Shown: positions 42,706-51,792, numbered from the stretch's first letter. The stretch: DNA of 64,000 nt from Limnochorda pilosa (GCF_001544015.1 NZ_AP014924.1:2046001-2110000), one strand, 5' to 3'. The notes: generated by a model not told the origin, from the letters alone. A program made the numbers and translations.

Positions 42706-44556
42706 ATCGAGACGCCCTTCCCCTTCACGAACCTGCTCCTGGTCACGCTGATCGCGTTCGTGGTACCCCTGCTCACGGCCCGGTCCCGCCGGCTGAAGAT
42801 CCCGCTGGTGGTGGGCGAGATCCTGGCGGGCGTGCTGGCGGGCCCGTCGGTGCTGGGGTGGGTCACGCCGGACCGCTGGCTCGACTTCCTGGCCACCCTG
42901 GGCCTCACCTACCTCATGTTCCTCTCGGGGCTCGAGGTCGACTTCGGTGCGCTGATGCGCGCGCGGGAGGCCGGGCGCGCGACCCGCAGCTTCCGGGCGC
43001 CTCTATGTTTCTACGGCCTCACCCTGCTCCTCTCGGCCGGGGCCGCGCTCGGCTTCGCCGCCATGGGGCTCGTCCGCAATCCGTGGGTGGCCGCGCTGGC
43101 CATGGCCACCACCTCGCTGGGCGTGGTGCTGCCGATCTTGAAGGAACGGGGCCTGTCGGGGTCGGACTTCGGGCAGCAGCTGCTGCTCGCGGCCCTTGTG
43201 GCCGACTTCGGCACCATGCTCCTCCTGGCAGGCGTGGTGGCCCTCCTCACCGGCGGGAACGTGGCCCATGTCCTCCTGATCTCCGTCCTCTTCCTGGCCT
43301 TCTTCCTCCTCTACCGCCTCGCCCGCGCCGTGGTGCCGCGCGGCGGCTGGCTCGGGGAGCTGGGCCATGCCACGTCCCAGCTCGGGGTGCGGGGCAGCTT
43401 CATGATCATCTTCGTTTTCGTGGCCCTGGCCGAGGGGCTGGGGGCCGAGGTGATCCTGGGGGCCTTCCTGGCCGGCGCGCTCGTCTCCCTGCTGGAGAGG
43501 GGCGAGGCGGAGGATCTGCGCTCCAAGCTGGACGCGATCGGCTTCGGCTTCTTCATCCCTCTTTTCTTCATCATGGTCGGGGTTCGTCTGGAGGTGGGCG
43601 CGGTGCTGGGCCGGCCCGACACGCTGGTGCTGGCGGGGCTCATGTTGCTGGGCCTCTACGGCATCAAGCTCCTGGCGGCGCAGCTGAGCCTGGCGGGACC
43701 TGTGCCCCACCGCCTGGCCAGCGGCTTCCTCCTGGCCCCCGGGCTCAGCCTGGTGGTGGCCGTGGCCGACGTGGCGCTGAGCATCGGGCAGATCGGCATC
43801 GCGCTCCACGCCGCCCTGATCCTGGTGGCCGTGATCTCGAGCCTCATCTCGCCCCTCCTCTTCGACCACTGGGCACCCCGGGCCCGTGACGTGCCCCGGC
43901 ACGTGGTGATCGCGGGCGCCGGCCGGGCATGCCAGGTGCTGGCTCAGCGGCTGGGCGCGCGAGGGCTCCGGGTGCGGGTGGTGGACACCCGGCCCGTGCA
44001 GCTTGCCGAGGCACGCGCCCAAGGCATCGAGTCCGGCGAGCACCCGCTCACCGCCGGCGAGCTCATCGCCCAGGGCCGCAGCTGGGCCGAAGCCGGGGCG
44101 CCACTCACCTGGGTGCTCCCGTCGGATTCCGACGAGCTGAACGCCCGCCTGGCCCTCGACCTGCGGGAGCGGACCGACGAGCCCATCGTGGCCTTCGCCG
44201 GCGACCCGGCCGTGGCCGCCCGCCTGGCGGAGCATCAGATCCAGGCGGTGACGCCGGCCCTCTCGACCCTGATGCTGGCTGAGAACCTGGTGGCCCAGCC
44301 TGAGCTTTTCCACCTCTTCACCGGAACGGACGGCGAGGTGGGGGCGGCCGAGGTTCGCCTGGCCGAGCCCGCATGGCACGAGACGCCTATCCGCCACATC
44401 CCCATCCCCCACGGCGTGCTGCTGCTGGCGGTGGCCCGCGATGGCGAGCACCTCGTGCCCAACGGAGACACCCGCCTGCTCCTGGGCGACCGCATCGCCC
44501 TTGTGGGGCGAAAGGACCTCCTGGACGAAGCGACCCGGCTGCTGGGGCGGCGGTGA
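42706..44556 (+). CDS. Cation:proton antiporter with TrkA-type regulatory domain (KefB-like)
   Basis: A monovalent cation/proton antiporter-2-type membrane protein of about 615 residues. Roughly 12 helices (Na_H_Exchanger) are followed from about residue 390 by a TrkA-N domain (VVIAGAGRACQVLAQRLG) and a TrkA-C-like tail. The usual tool start, GTG 42760, would cut off 18 residues of the first helix. GGGGAGG lies eight bases before an ATC at 42706, which gives IETPFPFTNLLLV, a normal N-terminus for the family; ATC initiation is proposed. The nucleotide motif GAGRAC departs from GxGxxG at its last Gly. The transported ion (K+ or Na+) is unknown. Confidence 0.88.
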   Translation: METPFPFTNLLLVTLIAFVVPLLTARSRRLKIPLVVGEILAGVLAGPSVLGWVTPDRWLDFLATLGLTYLMFLSGLEVDFGALMRAREAGRATRSFRAPLCFYGLTLLLSAGAALGFAAMGLVRNPWVAALAMATTSLGVVLPILKERGLSGSDFGQQLLLAALVADFGTMLLLAGVVALLTGGNVAHVLLISVLFLAFFLLYRLARAVVPRGGWLGELGHATSQLGVRGSFMIIFVFVALAEGLGAEVILGAFLAGALVSLLERGEAEDLRSKLDAIGFGFFIPLFFIMVGVRLEVGAVLGRPDTLVLAGLMLLGLYGIKLLAAQLSLAGPVPHRLASGFLLAPGLSLVVAVADVALSIGQIGIALHAALILVAVISSLISPLLFDHWAPRARDVPRHVVIAGAGRACQVLAQRLGARGLRVRVVDTRPVQLAEARAQGIESGEHPLTAGELIAQGRSWAEAGAPLTWVLPSDSDELNARLALDLRERTDEPIVAFAGDPAVAARLAEHQIQAVTPALSTLMLAENLVAQPELFHLFTGTDGEVGAAEVRLAEPAWHETPIRHIPIPHGVLLLAVARDGEHLVPNGDTRLLLGDRIALVGRKDLLDEATRLLGRR

Positions 44557-44724
44557 GCCAGCGTGCAGGGCTGCCTCTCCCGGGCGGCGCAGGAGTTGCG
44601 GCGAATACGGCGTAAGACGCCTGGTGTTGGGCCAACGCACGCACGAGGCACGGGAGAGCTTCGGAGAGGCGGCCGAGCCGAGCCTCCGGGGCCGTCGCGT
44701 CCTCCAGGAAGGGAGCGCACGCAC

Positions 44725-45504
44725 GTGGGCAATCGAGTGAAGGAACGGCTGAAGCAGGGGCTCCCGAGCGTGGGGAACTGGATCAACATCCCCTCGCCGG
44801 CGGTGGCGGAGCTCCTGGCAGGCCACGGTATGGACTGGCTCCTGGTCGACACCGAGCACTGCCCCACGGACTACGAGACGATCGAGAACCTCCTGCGGGC
44901 GATGCGCGGCACCGAGGTGGTGCCGCTGGTGCGGGTGGCAGGCAACGACCCGGTGCTGATCAAGAAGGCGTTGGACCGGGGCGCCCTGGGGGTCCTGGTG
45001 CCCCTGGTGAACTCCGCGGAGGAGGCGGCCGCCGCGGTCGCGGCCGCCAAGTACCCGCCCGAAGGGATCCGGGGGGTGGCCGGAACCCGGGCCAGCCGGT
45101 ACGGCGCGGACCTGCGGGCCTACTTCGCAAGCTGGAATCAGGACGTGCTGGTGGCCGTCCAGGTGGAGACCCGTCAGGCGCTGGAGCAGGTGGAGGCCAT
45201 CGCGGCGGTGCCCGGCGTGGACGTGGTCTTCATCGGCCCCAACGACCTCTCCGCCAACCTGGGGGTCTTCCAGCAGTACGACCACCCTGCCTTCGCGGAG
45301 GCGGTGGCGCGCGTCCTGCGGGCGACCCGGGCCCACGGCGTGGCCGCCGGCTACATGGCGTCCGACTCGGCCTCCGTCCTGGCCAAGATCGAGGAAGGCT
45401 TCACCTTCGTCTCGGCCGGCAGCGACACCCGCCTCCTGAGCGCCGCGGCCGCCGCCACCTACGGGGCCATCGAGCGGGGATTGGGCGAGCGGGGGTTCCG
45501 CTGA
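44725..45504 (+). CDS. HpcH/HpaI-family aldolase/citrate lyase
   Basis: A 259-residue class II pyruvate aldolase. GTG 44725 follows AAGGGAG by nine bases. Family motifs: VGNWINIPSPAVAELL, DWLLVDTEHCP (catalytic and metal region), VETRQALEQVEAIA and FIGPNDLSANLG. Metal ligands are the Glu in VQVETR and the Asp in GPNDLS. Members cleave 2-keto-3-deoxy sugar acids or hydroxy-keto acids. Near neighbours give no substrate. It would fit with the sugar-acid style genes at 48-56 kb but is not in that operon. Confidence 0.92.
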   Translation: MGNRVKERLKQGLPSVGNWINIPSPAVAELLAGHGMDWLLVDTEHCPTDYETIENLLRAMRGTEVVPLVRVAGNDPVLIKKALDRGALGVLVPLVNSAEEAAAAVAAAKYPPEGIRGVAGTRASRYGADLRAYFASWNQDVLVAVQVETRQALEQVEAIAAVPGVDVVFIGPNDLSANLGVFQQYDHPAFAEAVARVLRATRAHGVAAGYMASDSASVLAKIEEGFTFVSAGSDTRLLSAAAAATYGAIERGLGERGFR

Positions 45505-45544
45505 GAAGGAGCCTCAGCGTGAGGGGCGCCGAAACCACGGTTTT

Positions 45545-45597
45545 CACAGGGTCGCCCGTTCCGCCCGGCGAAAGGGACCGGAGCCGGCGACCCTGTG
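45545..45597. repeat. 12-bp inverted repeat, structured RNA candidate before the CDF gene
   Basis: CACAGGGTCGCC (45545-45556) and GGCGACCCTGTG (45586-45597) are perfectly complementary. Inside, GTTCC (45558-45562) can pair with GGGAC (45573-45577) around GCCCGGCGAAA. No T-run follows on either strand. It lies in the 167-base leader of the metal exporter gene and could be a regulatory leader RNA. Confidence 0.5.
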
Positions 45598-45671
45598 GCG
45601 CGTGCTGCGGCAGGCGGTCGCCCTGCTGAAGCATGCTACTCCGCGTACGGAAGAGGTTGGAGGCTCGATCC

Positions 45672-46580
45672 ATGGACGGCGCACGGGATACAGGCGCCCA
45701 GGCGCAGATGCGGGCGATCCGCAGGGTGCTCTGGGTGGTGCTTCTCCTCAACTGGGCGGTGGCGTCCGCCAAGCTCCTGGTAGGCTCCTGGATCCGCAGC
45801 GCCAGCATGGTGGCCGACGGCTTCCACTCCTTCTCCGACGGCGCCTCCAACGTGGTGGGCCTGGTGGGCGTGAGCATGGCGGCCCAGCCCAGCGACCCCG
45901 AGCACCCCTACGGTCACAAGAAGTTCGAGACCTTCGCCTCGCTGGTCATCGGCTTCATGCTCGTCTTCGTCCTCATCGAGATCGTGCGCTCGGCGGCGGT
46001 GCGGGTGCTGCACCCCCTCCACCCCGAAGTGAGCGTGGCCAGCCTGGTCGTCATGGCCGTCACGATGGTGGTGAACGCCGGCGTCTCCACCTACGAGCGC
46101 CGGGCGGGCCGGCGGCTGGGTTCCGACGTCCTCATCTCCGACAGCGCCCACACCGCGAGCGACGTGCTGGTCTCGGTTTCGGTTCTGGGAACCCTGGTGG
46201 CGGCGCGCCTCGGCTACCCCCGGCTGGACACCTTCATGACCTTCGTGGTTGCGGGCTTCATCGGCCGCGCCGCCTGGCAGATCCTGCGCCACGCCTTCGC
46301 CGTCCTGGGCGATACGGTCGCCCTCCCCGAGGCGTCGCTGCGGCAGGTGGTCCTGGAGGTGGAGGGCGTTCTCGCATGCGACCAGATCCGCAGCCGAGGG
46401 CGTCCCGACGACATCAAGGTGGACGCCGTCATCCGGGTCGACCCCGCCCTGGACGTAGACCGGGCCCATGCCATCGCCGACGCGGTGGAAGCGCGCGTCC
46501 GTGCCTCCTTCCCCGGCGTGACGGACGTGGTCGTCCATGTGGAGCCGGCATCGGGCAGGCTGCCCCTGGCCAGGTGCTGA
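45672..46580 (+). CDS. Cation diffusion facilitator (CDF) metal exporter
   Basis: A 302-residue divalent-metal/proton antiporter. ATG 45672 follows GGAGG by eight bases; ATG 45633 is less supported. Six helices hold the two metal-site pairs D49/H52/D56 (DGFHSFSD) and D157/H160/D164 (DSAHTASD), the full HxxxD signature. A cytoplasmic ferredoxin-like domain (about residues 210-295) follows, with the dimer-interface metal residues VVVHVEP. The Asp-plus-His set at both ends fits Zn2+ or Mn2+/Fe2+ exporters; the exact metal is not resolved. Confidence 0.93.
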   Translation: MDGARDTGAQAQMRAIRRVLWVVLLLNWAVASAKLLVGSWIRSASMVADGFHSFSDGASNVVGLVGVSMAAQPSDPEHPYGHKKFETFASLVIGFMLVFVLIEIVRSAAVRVLHPLHPEVSVASLVVMAVTMVVNAGVSTYERRAGRRLGSDVLISDSAHTASDVLVSVSVLGTLVAARLGYPRLDTFMTFVVAGFIGRAAWQILRHAFAVLGDTVALPEASLRQVVLEVEGVLACDQIRSRGRPDDIKVDAVIRVDPALDVDRAHAIADAVEARVRASFPGVTDVVVHVEPASGRLPLARC

Positions 46581-46582
46581 GC

Positions 46583-46696
46583 GTGATCGACCCGCTTCTG
46601 GCCGACCACGTGCTGCGGGAAGCAGAGCGCTTTTTGGAGATCCTGCGGGCCTTGGAGCGAGGGGAGGAGCAGGTGCCCGCTGGCGAGAGGTTCTGA
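46583..46696 (+). pseudogene. 37-residue fragment resembling the C-terminal end of a DUF2935 protein
   Basis: Two bases after the CDF stop, a GTG opens a short frame encoding IDPLLADHVLREAERFLEIL and then a charged tail. The LLADHxLREAxxFL pattern is like the last helix of DUF2935 ferritin-like-fold proteins. Nothing upstream in this frame resembles the rest of such a protein. It is probably a leftover fragment or a small coupled ORF; the assignment is tentative. The remaining sequence to 46843 shows no gene. Confidence 0.35.
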
Positions 46697-46843
46697 CGAC
46701 GTGCGCGGCCGGACCGCTCCTGGAAAGCGAGCGTGCACCAGGCCGTCCATGCGGTATTGGCACCTCGTCCGGCCCCTGGGCCCGGCCCATCGCCGGCTCT
46801 GGCGTTGGCGTCGGCGGTGAGCCCCGGCACACCAAAAACGTAG

Positions 46844-46872
46844 TTGACTGATAGGAATGTATGACTTACATT
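46844..46872 (+). promoter_or_regulatory. Candidate sigma-A promoter for the TcyP-like gene
   Basis: TTGACT (46844-46849) and TACATT (46867-46872) are spaced by exactly 17 bases in an AT-rich patch. Transcription would begin near 46879, after the ATG at 46861, which argues for a downstream translation start. Confidence 0.55.
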
Positions 46873-46905
46873 GGGCATGAGATCCTCTGGGAGGTGGTCA
46901 CGTCC

Positions 46906-48285
46906 GTGCTGACGACGGCGGTTCATGTCGTCATCCTTCTGCTCTTGATCGCTGGGCTTGCCTGGATGCAGGTGCGGCGGCTGTCCTTCTCGGCGCGCGT
47001 CTTCTCGGGGCTCGGGCTCGGGATCCTCTTCGGGATCGTCCTGCACCAGGTGTACGGGCCCGGATCCGAGGTCCTCAAGAGCTCCATCGACTGGTTCAAC
47101 CTGGTCGGGGTCGGGTACGTGAAGCTCCTGCAGATGATCGTGATCCCGCTCGTCTTCATCTCGATCGTGGCAGCGTTCACCAAGATGGAGCTCACGCAGA
47201 ACGTCGGGAAGGTCAGCGGGCTGATTCTCCTGGTCCTGGTGGGCACCACGGCCATCGCGGCCGCGGTGGGCATCGCCTCGGCGGGGGCGTTCGACCTCCA
47301 GGCGGTCCAGATCCCGCAGGGCAACGCGGAGCTGGCTCAGGCGGCACGCCTGGAGCAGACCTTCGCCACCATCGAGGGAAGGACGCTACCCCAGCAGATC
47401 CTCGAGCTCATCCCGGCGAACCCGTTCCTGGACTTCACCGGGGCCAGGCGGAGCTCCACCCTCGCGGTGGTGATCTTCGCCGCCTTCGTTGGGCTCGCCT
47501 ACCTGGGCGTGAGACGGCGCGACCCCCAGGCGGCCGAGACCTTCGAACGGCTGGTGCAGGCGCTCAACGGCGTGGTCATGGGGATGGTCCGGATCGTCAT
47601 CCGCCTGACGCCTTACGGCGTGCTGGCCCTCATGACCCGGGTGGCAGCCACCAGCGACTACGCGGCCATCTGGCAGCTCGGGAAGTTCGTGGTGGCCTCG
47701 TACGCGGCGCTCCTGGTGATGTTCGGCATTCACCTGCTCCTGCTCACCCTGGCCGGCTTGAACCCGGCGGCCTACGTGAGGAAGGTGCTGCCGGTCCTGG
47801 GCTTCGCGTTCACGTCCCGGTCCAGCGCCGCGACCCTGCCGCTGAACGTGCGGGCCCAGACCGAGGAGCTCGGCGTCCCGCAGGGGATCGCCAACTTCGC
47901 GGGATCCTTGGGGCTCTCCATCGGCCAGAACGGGTGCGCGGGCATCTACCCGGCCATGCTGGCCGTCATGATCGCCCCCACGGTGGGGATCGACCCGTTC
48001 ACGCCCTCGTTCCTCGCGACCGTGATCGCCGTGGTGGCCATCAGCTCCTTCGGCGTAGCCGGCGTCGGCGGCGGGGCCACCTTCGCGGCGATCCTGGTGC
48101 TGTCGGTGCTGGGGCTCCCCGTCGGCCTGGCCGGGCTGCTGATCTCCATCGAGCCCCTGATCGACATGGGGCGGACGGCGGTCAACGTCAGCGGCGCCAT
48201 GACCGCTGGGGTGCTGACGAGCCGGCTCACCAGGCAGTTGAACGCGGAGACGTACGTGGGCGTGGGGCTGCGGGAGCAGGCGTAG
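46906..48285 (+). CDS. Dicarboxylate/cation symporter family carrier (L-cystine transporter TcyP-like)
   Basis: A sodium:dicarboxylate-symporter-type carrier of 459 residues from GTG 46906. This start has GGGAGG 11 bases upstream, follows the candidate promoter, and gives a length close to B. subtilis TcyP (463). Alternatives are ATG 46861 and GTG 46894. Family segments include LQMIVIPLVFISIV, TSRSSAATLPLN (a serine-rich re-entrant loop variant) and SIGQNGCAGIYPAMLAVM. These fit TcyP-type carriers rather than glutamate carriers. The substrate, cystine, is inferred from the subgroup. Confidence 0.85.
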   Translation: MLTTAVHVVILLLLIAGLAWMQVRRLSFSARVFSGLGLGILFGIVLHQVYGPGSEVLKSSIDWFNLVGVGYVKLLQMIVIPLVFISIVAAFTKMELTQNVGKVSGLILLVLVGTTAIAAAVGIASAGAFDLQAVQIPQGNAELAQAARLEQTFATIEGRTLPQQILELIPANPFLDFTGARRSSTLAVVIFAAFVGLAYLGVRRRDPQAAETFERLVQALNGVVMGMVRIVIRLTPYGVLALMTRVAATSDYAAIWQLGKFVVASYAALLVMFGIHLLLLTLAGLNPAAYVRKVLPVLGFAFTSRSSAATLPLNVRAQTEELGVPQGIANFAGSLGLSIGQNGCAGIYPAMLAVMIAPTVGIDPFTPSFLATVIAVVAISSFGVAGVGGGATFAAILVLSVLGLPVGLAGLLISIEPLIDMGRTAVNVSGAMTAGVLTSRLTRQLNAETYVGVGLREQA

Positions 48286-48350
48286 GGACCGTTCCGACGT
48301 GCGGGGCCACGAAAGCGGGCGGAGCAAGCGAACGCAGCAGGCCCTGCCCG

Positions 48351-49469
48351 TCACGACACCTCCGACGCCCAGACCGTCAGCCGCTCGAAGGCCTCCTCGT
48401 CCACCTGAACCCCCAGCCCCGGTCCTGCGGGCACCGGCAGCCGGCCGCCCACCGGGGTCAACTGGGCGCCTACGAGGGCGTCCTTCAGGGGGTTCGGGTG
48501 GGCGTCGTACTCCACGGTGAGGCCGGTGGGGGCGGCGGCGGTCAGGTGGGTGGAGGCGGCCAAGCCGAAGACCGAGCTCCAGCAATGGGGCGAGAAGCGG
48601 CGGTGGTAGGCCGAGGCAAGGGTCGCGGCGGCCCAGGTCTCGGTGACCCCGCCGCAGCGGGTCACGTCGGGCTGCACCACGTCCACCCCGCCCCGCTCGA
48701 TCAGCTCCCGGAAGCCGTGGCGGGTGTACTCGCCCTCGCTTCCCGCCACGTAGCAGGAGAGGGCCCGGGCCACCTGAGCGTAGCCCTCCACGTCCTCCAC
48801 GGGGACGGGCTCCTCCAGCCAGTAGAGGCCGTCTTCTTCCAGGCTCCGCCCGAGGCGGATCGACGTCTTCACGTCGTAGACCCCGTTCACGTCGGCCATG
48901 AGGGTGGTCCCTTCGCCCACGAGCCGGCGCACCGCCCGGAAGACCGCCCGATCGCGCTCCAGTCCCTGCCCCACCTTCACCTTCATGGCCCGGAAGCCGG
49001 TCTCGGCGAAGCGGGCCGCCTGGCTTTCGGCCTCCTCCACGCTCCCCAGGTAGACGCTGGCAGCGTAGCAGTCGACCGTATCGGTGATGGCGCCGCCCAG
49101 GAGCGAGGCCAGGGCTGCATTCAGGGCCTTCCCCTTCAGGTCCCAGAGTGCCGTGTCCACCGCGCTGAGCGCCTCGTAGACCATGCCCTTGGGCCCATGG
49201 TAGCCCACCCCCTCCCGCTGCATCCGGGCCAGGGGATCTCCTGACAGAGGATCTGCCCCCAGCAGGAAGGGGGCATAGAGCTCCTCCACCATGGCCTTCA
49301 CCGACCGGGGCGTCCCGTAGCTTTCGCCGTAGCCGGTCACGCCCTCGTCGGTCTCGAGCCGGACCACCAGCAACCGCCGCGACCGAATGGGCGGGCGCCG
49401 GGCGCTACCGCCCATGGGTTCGGCCAAAGGTGCCTCCAGCAGACGGGTTTCCACCTTGCGGATACGCAT
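48351..49469 (-). CDS. Mandelate racemase/muconate lactonizing enzyme family (MR subgroup)
   Basis: An enolase-superfamily enzyme of 372 residues. ATG 49469 follows GAGGGGGC. All mandelate-racemase-subgroup residues can be placed: KxK at K163/K165, metal ligands D193, E219 and E245, and the Asp-His dyad D268/H295, matching MR numbering with a constant offset of two. Such enzymes abstract the alpha proton of a 2-hydroxy carboxylate and racemise or dehydrate it. It is the last gene of the organic-acid operon, after the GntR regulator. The substrate may be a sugar acid or a sulfonated lactate; undetermined. Confidence 0.92.
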   Translation of the reverse strand: MRIRKVETRLLEAPLAEPMGGSARRPPIRSRRLLVVRLETDEGVTGYGESYGTPRSVKAMVEELYAPFLLGADPLSGDPLARMQREGVGYHGPKGMVYEALSAVDTALWDLKGKALNAALASLLGGAITDTVDCYAASVYLGSVEEAESQAARFAETGFRAMKVKVGQGLERDRAVFRAVRRLVGEGTTLMADVNGVYDVKTSIRLGRSLEEDGLYWLEEPVPVEDVEGYAQVARALSCYVAGSEGEYTRHGFRELIERGGVDVVQPDVTRCGGVTETWAAATLASAYHRRFSPHCWSSVFGLAASTHLTAAAPTGLTVEYDAHPNPLKDALVGAQLTPVGGRLPVPAGPGLGVQVDEEAFERLTVWASEVS

Positions 49470-49534
49470 GCACGTCCGCCCCCTCATCAGGGGTCGTCTG
49501 GTGACGGGTCCGCCACCTACCCCAGGCCGCTGCC

Positions 49535-50197
49535 CTACACCTCGCCCCGCTCGATCGCGGGCCAGTACCGCTCCACGGCTTCGAGCATCCGGGCGACATG
49601 GTCGGAGGCTGCCCGGGCGGCTGCTTCCGGGTCCCTGGCCCGCAGGGCTTTCAGGATCTCCCGGTGCTCCCGCATCGATGCCTCCATCCTACCCGGCAGG
49701 CCGGTGGTGCTGCTCATGACCAGACGGACCTGTGATTCGAGCCCCTCCATGACCTTGAGGAGGGTGCTGTTGCCGGCCATCTCCCGGATCCGGGCGTGAA
49801 AGCCGATGTCATGTTCGCGGTACTGCGCCGGCGAGCCGCCTACCCTCTCCCGCTCGGCCTCCGCGAGGATCCGTTCCAGCTCGGCCGCGTCCAGAGGCTG
49901 GATCCGCTCGGCCGCCCGCCGGGCCGCGAAGCTGTCCAAGGCTTGGCGGCACTCCAGGACGTCCTTCACCTCCGCGAGCGTCAACCGCCGCACCACGGCC
50001 CCCTGCGAGGGGACGATCACGACCAGGCCGTCCCGCTCGAGGCGGGCGATGGCCTCCCGGATCGGCGTCTTGCTCAAGCGGAGCCGCTCCGCCAGCGTGC
50101 GCTCCACCAGCCGGTCTCCCGCCCGCAGGCGCCGGGCCAGGATCTCCTGCCTGAGGAGATGGTACGCCTGCTCCGTCAGGCTGGGAGCCCGCTGCAC
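49535..50197 (-). CDS. GntR-family (FadR/FCD) transcriptional regulator
   Basis: A 220-residue regulator. An N-terminal winged helix (about residues 8-70: AYHLLRQEILARRL, LAERLRLSKTPIREAIARLERDGL) is followed by an all-helical FCD ligand domain with the metal-binding Asp/His residues (FHARIREMAGN). FCD regulators typically sense carboxylates. It lies inside the operon between lyase and MR-type enzyme. The shared element at 51774-51792 and 56158-56180 is a candidate operator. The start GTG 50197 has GGAGAGA upstream at longish spacing. Confidence 0.93.
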   Translation of the reverse strand: MQRAPSLTEQAYHLLRQEILARRLRAGDRLVERTLAERLRLSKTPIREAIARLERDGLVVIVPSQGAVVRRLTLAEVKDVLECRQALDSFAARRAAERIQPLDAAELERILAEAERERVGGSPAQYREHDIGFHARIREMAGNSTLLKVMEGLESQVRLVMSSTTGLPGRMEASMREHREILKALRARDPEAAARAASDHVARMLEAVERYWPAIERGEV

Positions 50198-50236
50198 CGT
50201 CAGCGATCTCTCCGTCGTCAGGTCCCCCTCCCCGAT

Positions 50237-51391
50237 TCACGCACTCCGGTAGAGCTTGGTGAGAACGAATTCCCGGTGGCCCAGGACCTCGGCGGCCGTC
50301 CTGCGGCCCGAGGCCGTCCGCAGCACGAGGTCCATCAGCCGGTCGCCCGCCTGCTCCAGGCTCTCCTCCAAGGTGAGGATCCCCGAGACGTCCAGGTCGA
50401 TGTGCTCGCTCATGGTGCGCACCGTGACCGGGTTGGCGCTCAGCTTGATCACGGGGACGATGGGGTTCCCCACGATGTTCCCCTGTCCCGTGGGGAAGAG
50501 GTGCAGCACCGCACCGCCGGCCGCGAAGAGGGTGATGGCCTCGGCGGCCGCCGACGAGGTGTTCATGAAGTAGAGGCCACGCCCCCGGGGCTCCTCGGCC
50601 ATCTCCAGCACACCGTCCACCTGGGCCTTCCCGATCTTCTGGATGTTCCCCAGCGCCTTCTCCTCGATGGTGGTGAGTCCCCCCGCGATGTTGCCCTGGG
50701 TGGGCTGGGAGCCCAGGAGGTCCGCGTCCTGGTCCAGGATCGCCCGCTGGTACTCGTCGAAGATCCGTTGGAACTTCTCGCGCTCGGCGGGGTCCTTGAT
50801 CCGCTCGGCCACGATCGGCTCGCCGCCCGTCAGCTCCGAGGTCTCGCCGAAGAGGACGGTCCCGCCCGCCGCCACCACGCGCTCGACCGCCTTCCCCACC
50901 GTGGGGTTGGAGGCGAGCCCCGAGGTGGTGTCCGACTCGCCGCACTTGATGCTCATCACCAGCTCCGCCACGGGCGCCTCCTCGCGCCGCAGCTCGGACG
51001 CCTGGTGCACGAACTCCTTGGCCGCTCGGGCCGCCTGCTCGACGATCTTCAGGTCTCCCGACCGCTCGATGTGGAAGGCCGCCACGGGCTTGCCCGTGCG
51101 GGCGATGCCGTCGGCCACCCGCTCGGTCCAGTTGGGCTCGATGCCGATGACCACCGCCGCCGCGACGTTGGGGTTGGCCCCCGTGCCGATGAGGGTGCGG
51201 AAGAAGAGCTCCAGGTCCGCCCCGAACTGGAGCCGCCCGTAGGGGTGCGGGAGGGCGAGGGTGCCCTGGATGATCCGGCTCACCCCCTCGGCCGCCGCGT
51301 TGGAGATGTCGTCCACGGGGATGATGGCCACGTAGTTGCGGACGCCCACGGCGCCGTTCTCCCTGCGGTAGCCCAGGAACGCCTCAGCCAT
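50237..51391 (-). CDS. UxaA-family lyase, large subunit (altronate/galactarate dehydratase C-domain; SuyB-like)
   Basis: A 384-residue GD_AH_C-type protein with the iron-site-type cysteine motifs of the family ([19 protein letters not shown]), and [32 protein letters not shown]. The separate small subunit (51461-51745) makes a two-gene enzyme; lengths of 384 and 94 are close to those known for sulfolactate sulfo-lyase SuyB and SuyA, whereas UxaA or GarD are usually single chains of about 500 residues. Split UxaA forms also exist, so altronate- or galactarate-type dehydratase is the alternative. ATG 51391 follows AGGAGG. Confidence 0.85.
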   Translation of the reverse strand: MAEAFLGYRRENGAVGVRNYVAIIPVDDISNAAAEGVSRIIQGTLALPHPYGRLQFGADLELFFRTLIGTGANPNVAAAVVIGIEPNWTERVADGIARTGKPVAAFHIERSGDLKIVEQAARAAKEFVHQASELRREEAPVAELVMSIKCGESDTTSGLASNPTVGKAVERVVAAGGTVLFGETSELTGGEPIVAERIKDPAEREKFQRIFDEYQRAILDQDADLLGSQPTQGNIAGGLTTIEEKALGNIQKIGKAQVDGVLEMAEEPRGRGLYFMNTSSAAAEAITLFAAGGAVLHLFPTGQGNIVGNPIVPVIKLSANPVTVRTMSEHIDLDVSGILTLEESLEQAGDRLMDLVLRTASGRRTAAEVLGHREFVLTKLYRSA

Positions 51392-51460
51392 TCGAACAAC
51401 CTCCTGTCAGGTCCGGTCCCGCGTACGGGGCACCGGCCCGCGCTTCTCCCTGTCCGGTAT

Positions 51461-51745
51461 TCACGCCCACCGGGCGCTCTTCAGGTTGTGGGTGTGCACG
51501 TGCTGCCCTGCCCGGATGGCCTGCGTCGCCACGCCGATGGGGACGCCGTACTCCACCACCCGGGCGCCTGCCTCCACGTCCCGCAGGGCAAGCTTGTGGC
51601 CCAGAGGGATCGCTTCGACCACCTCCACCTCCATCCGCTGCCCGCCGTCCTGGACCACTCCGTAAGCCCGCTGCCCGGGCTCGATCGCCTCAACGGCCAC
51701 GCCCACCGCGTCGCCGGAGTCGTGCACGAGGAACCGGTTGCCCAT
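51461..51745 (-). CDS. UxaA-family lyase, small SAF-domain subunit (SuyA-like)
   Basis: A 94-residue SAF-domain protein. ATG 51745 follows GGGAGG by seven bases. Family features are NRFLVHDSGDAVGVAVEAIEPG near the start, IPLGHKLALRDVEAGARVVEYG and VHTHNLKS at the end, as in the N-domain of altronate hydrolases and in SuyA. It pairs with the large subunit 70 bases downstream. It carries the binding surface that completes the active site. Confidence 0.9.
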   Translation of the reverse strand: MGNRFLVHDSGDAVGVAVEAIEPGQRAYGVVQDGGQRMEVEVVEAIPLGHKLALRDVEAGARVVEYGVPIGVATQAIRAGQHVHTHNLKSARWA

Positions 51746-51773
51746 GTGAAGACCTCCCTTCATCGGAGTCTGG

Positions 51774-51792
51774 GTATACGAGATATCATACG
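51774..51792. promoter_or_regulatory. Candidate GntR operator or shared promoter element before suyA-like gene
   Basis: GTATACGAGATATCATACG lies just before the small-subunit gene, directly after the stop of the Ldh2-type gene. Its last 14 bases CGAGATATCATACG are identical to 56167-56180. GTAT and ATAC ends form a short dyad. On the minus strand the shared block contains TATGAT, so a common -10 element is an alternative reading. Confidence 0.45.

Noticed and set aside
45545-45597. czcD (NiCo) riboswitch
   Set aside because: Only short tracts (ACAGGG, GGGACC) recall the pattern; the set of conserved internal loops is not present. Kept only as an unclassified structured candidate.
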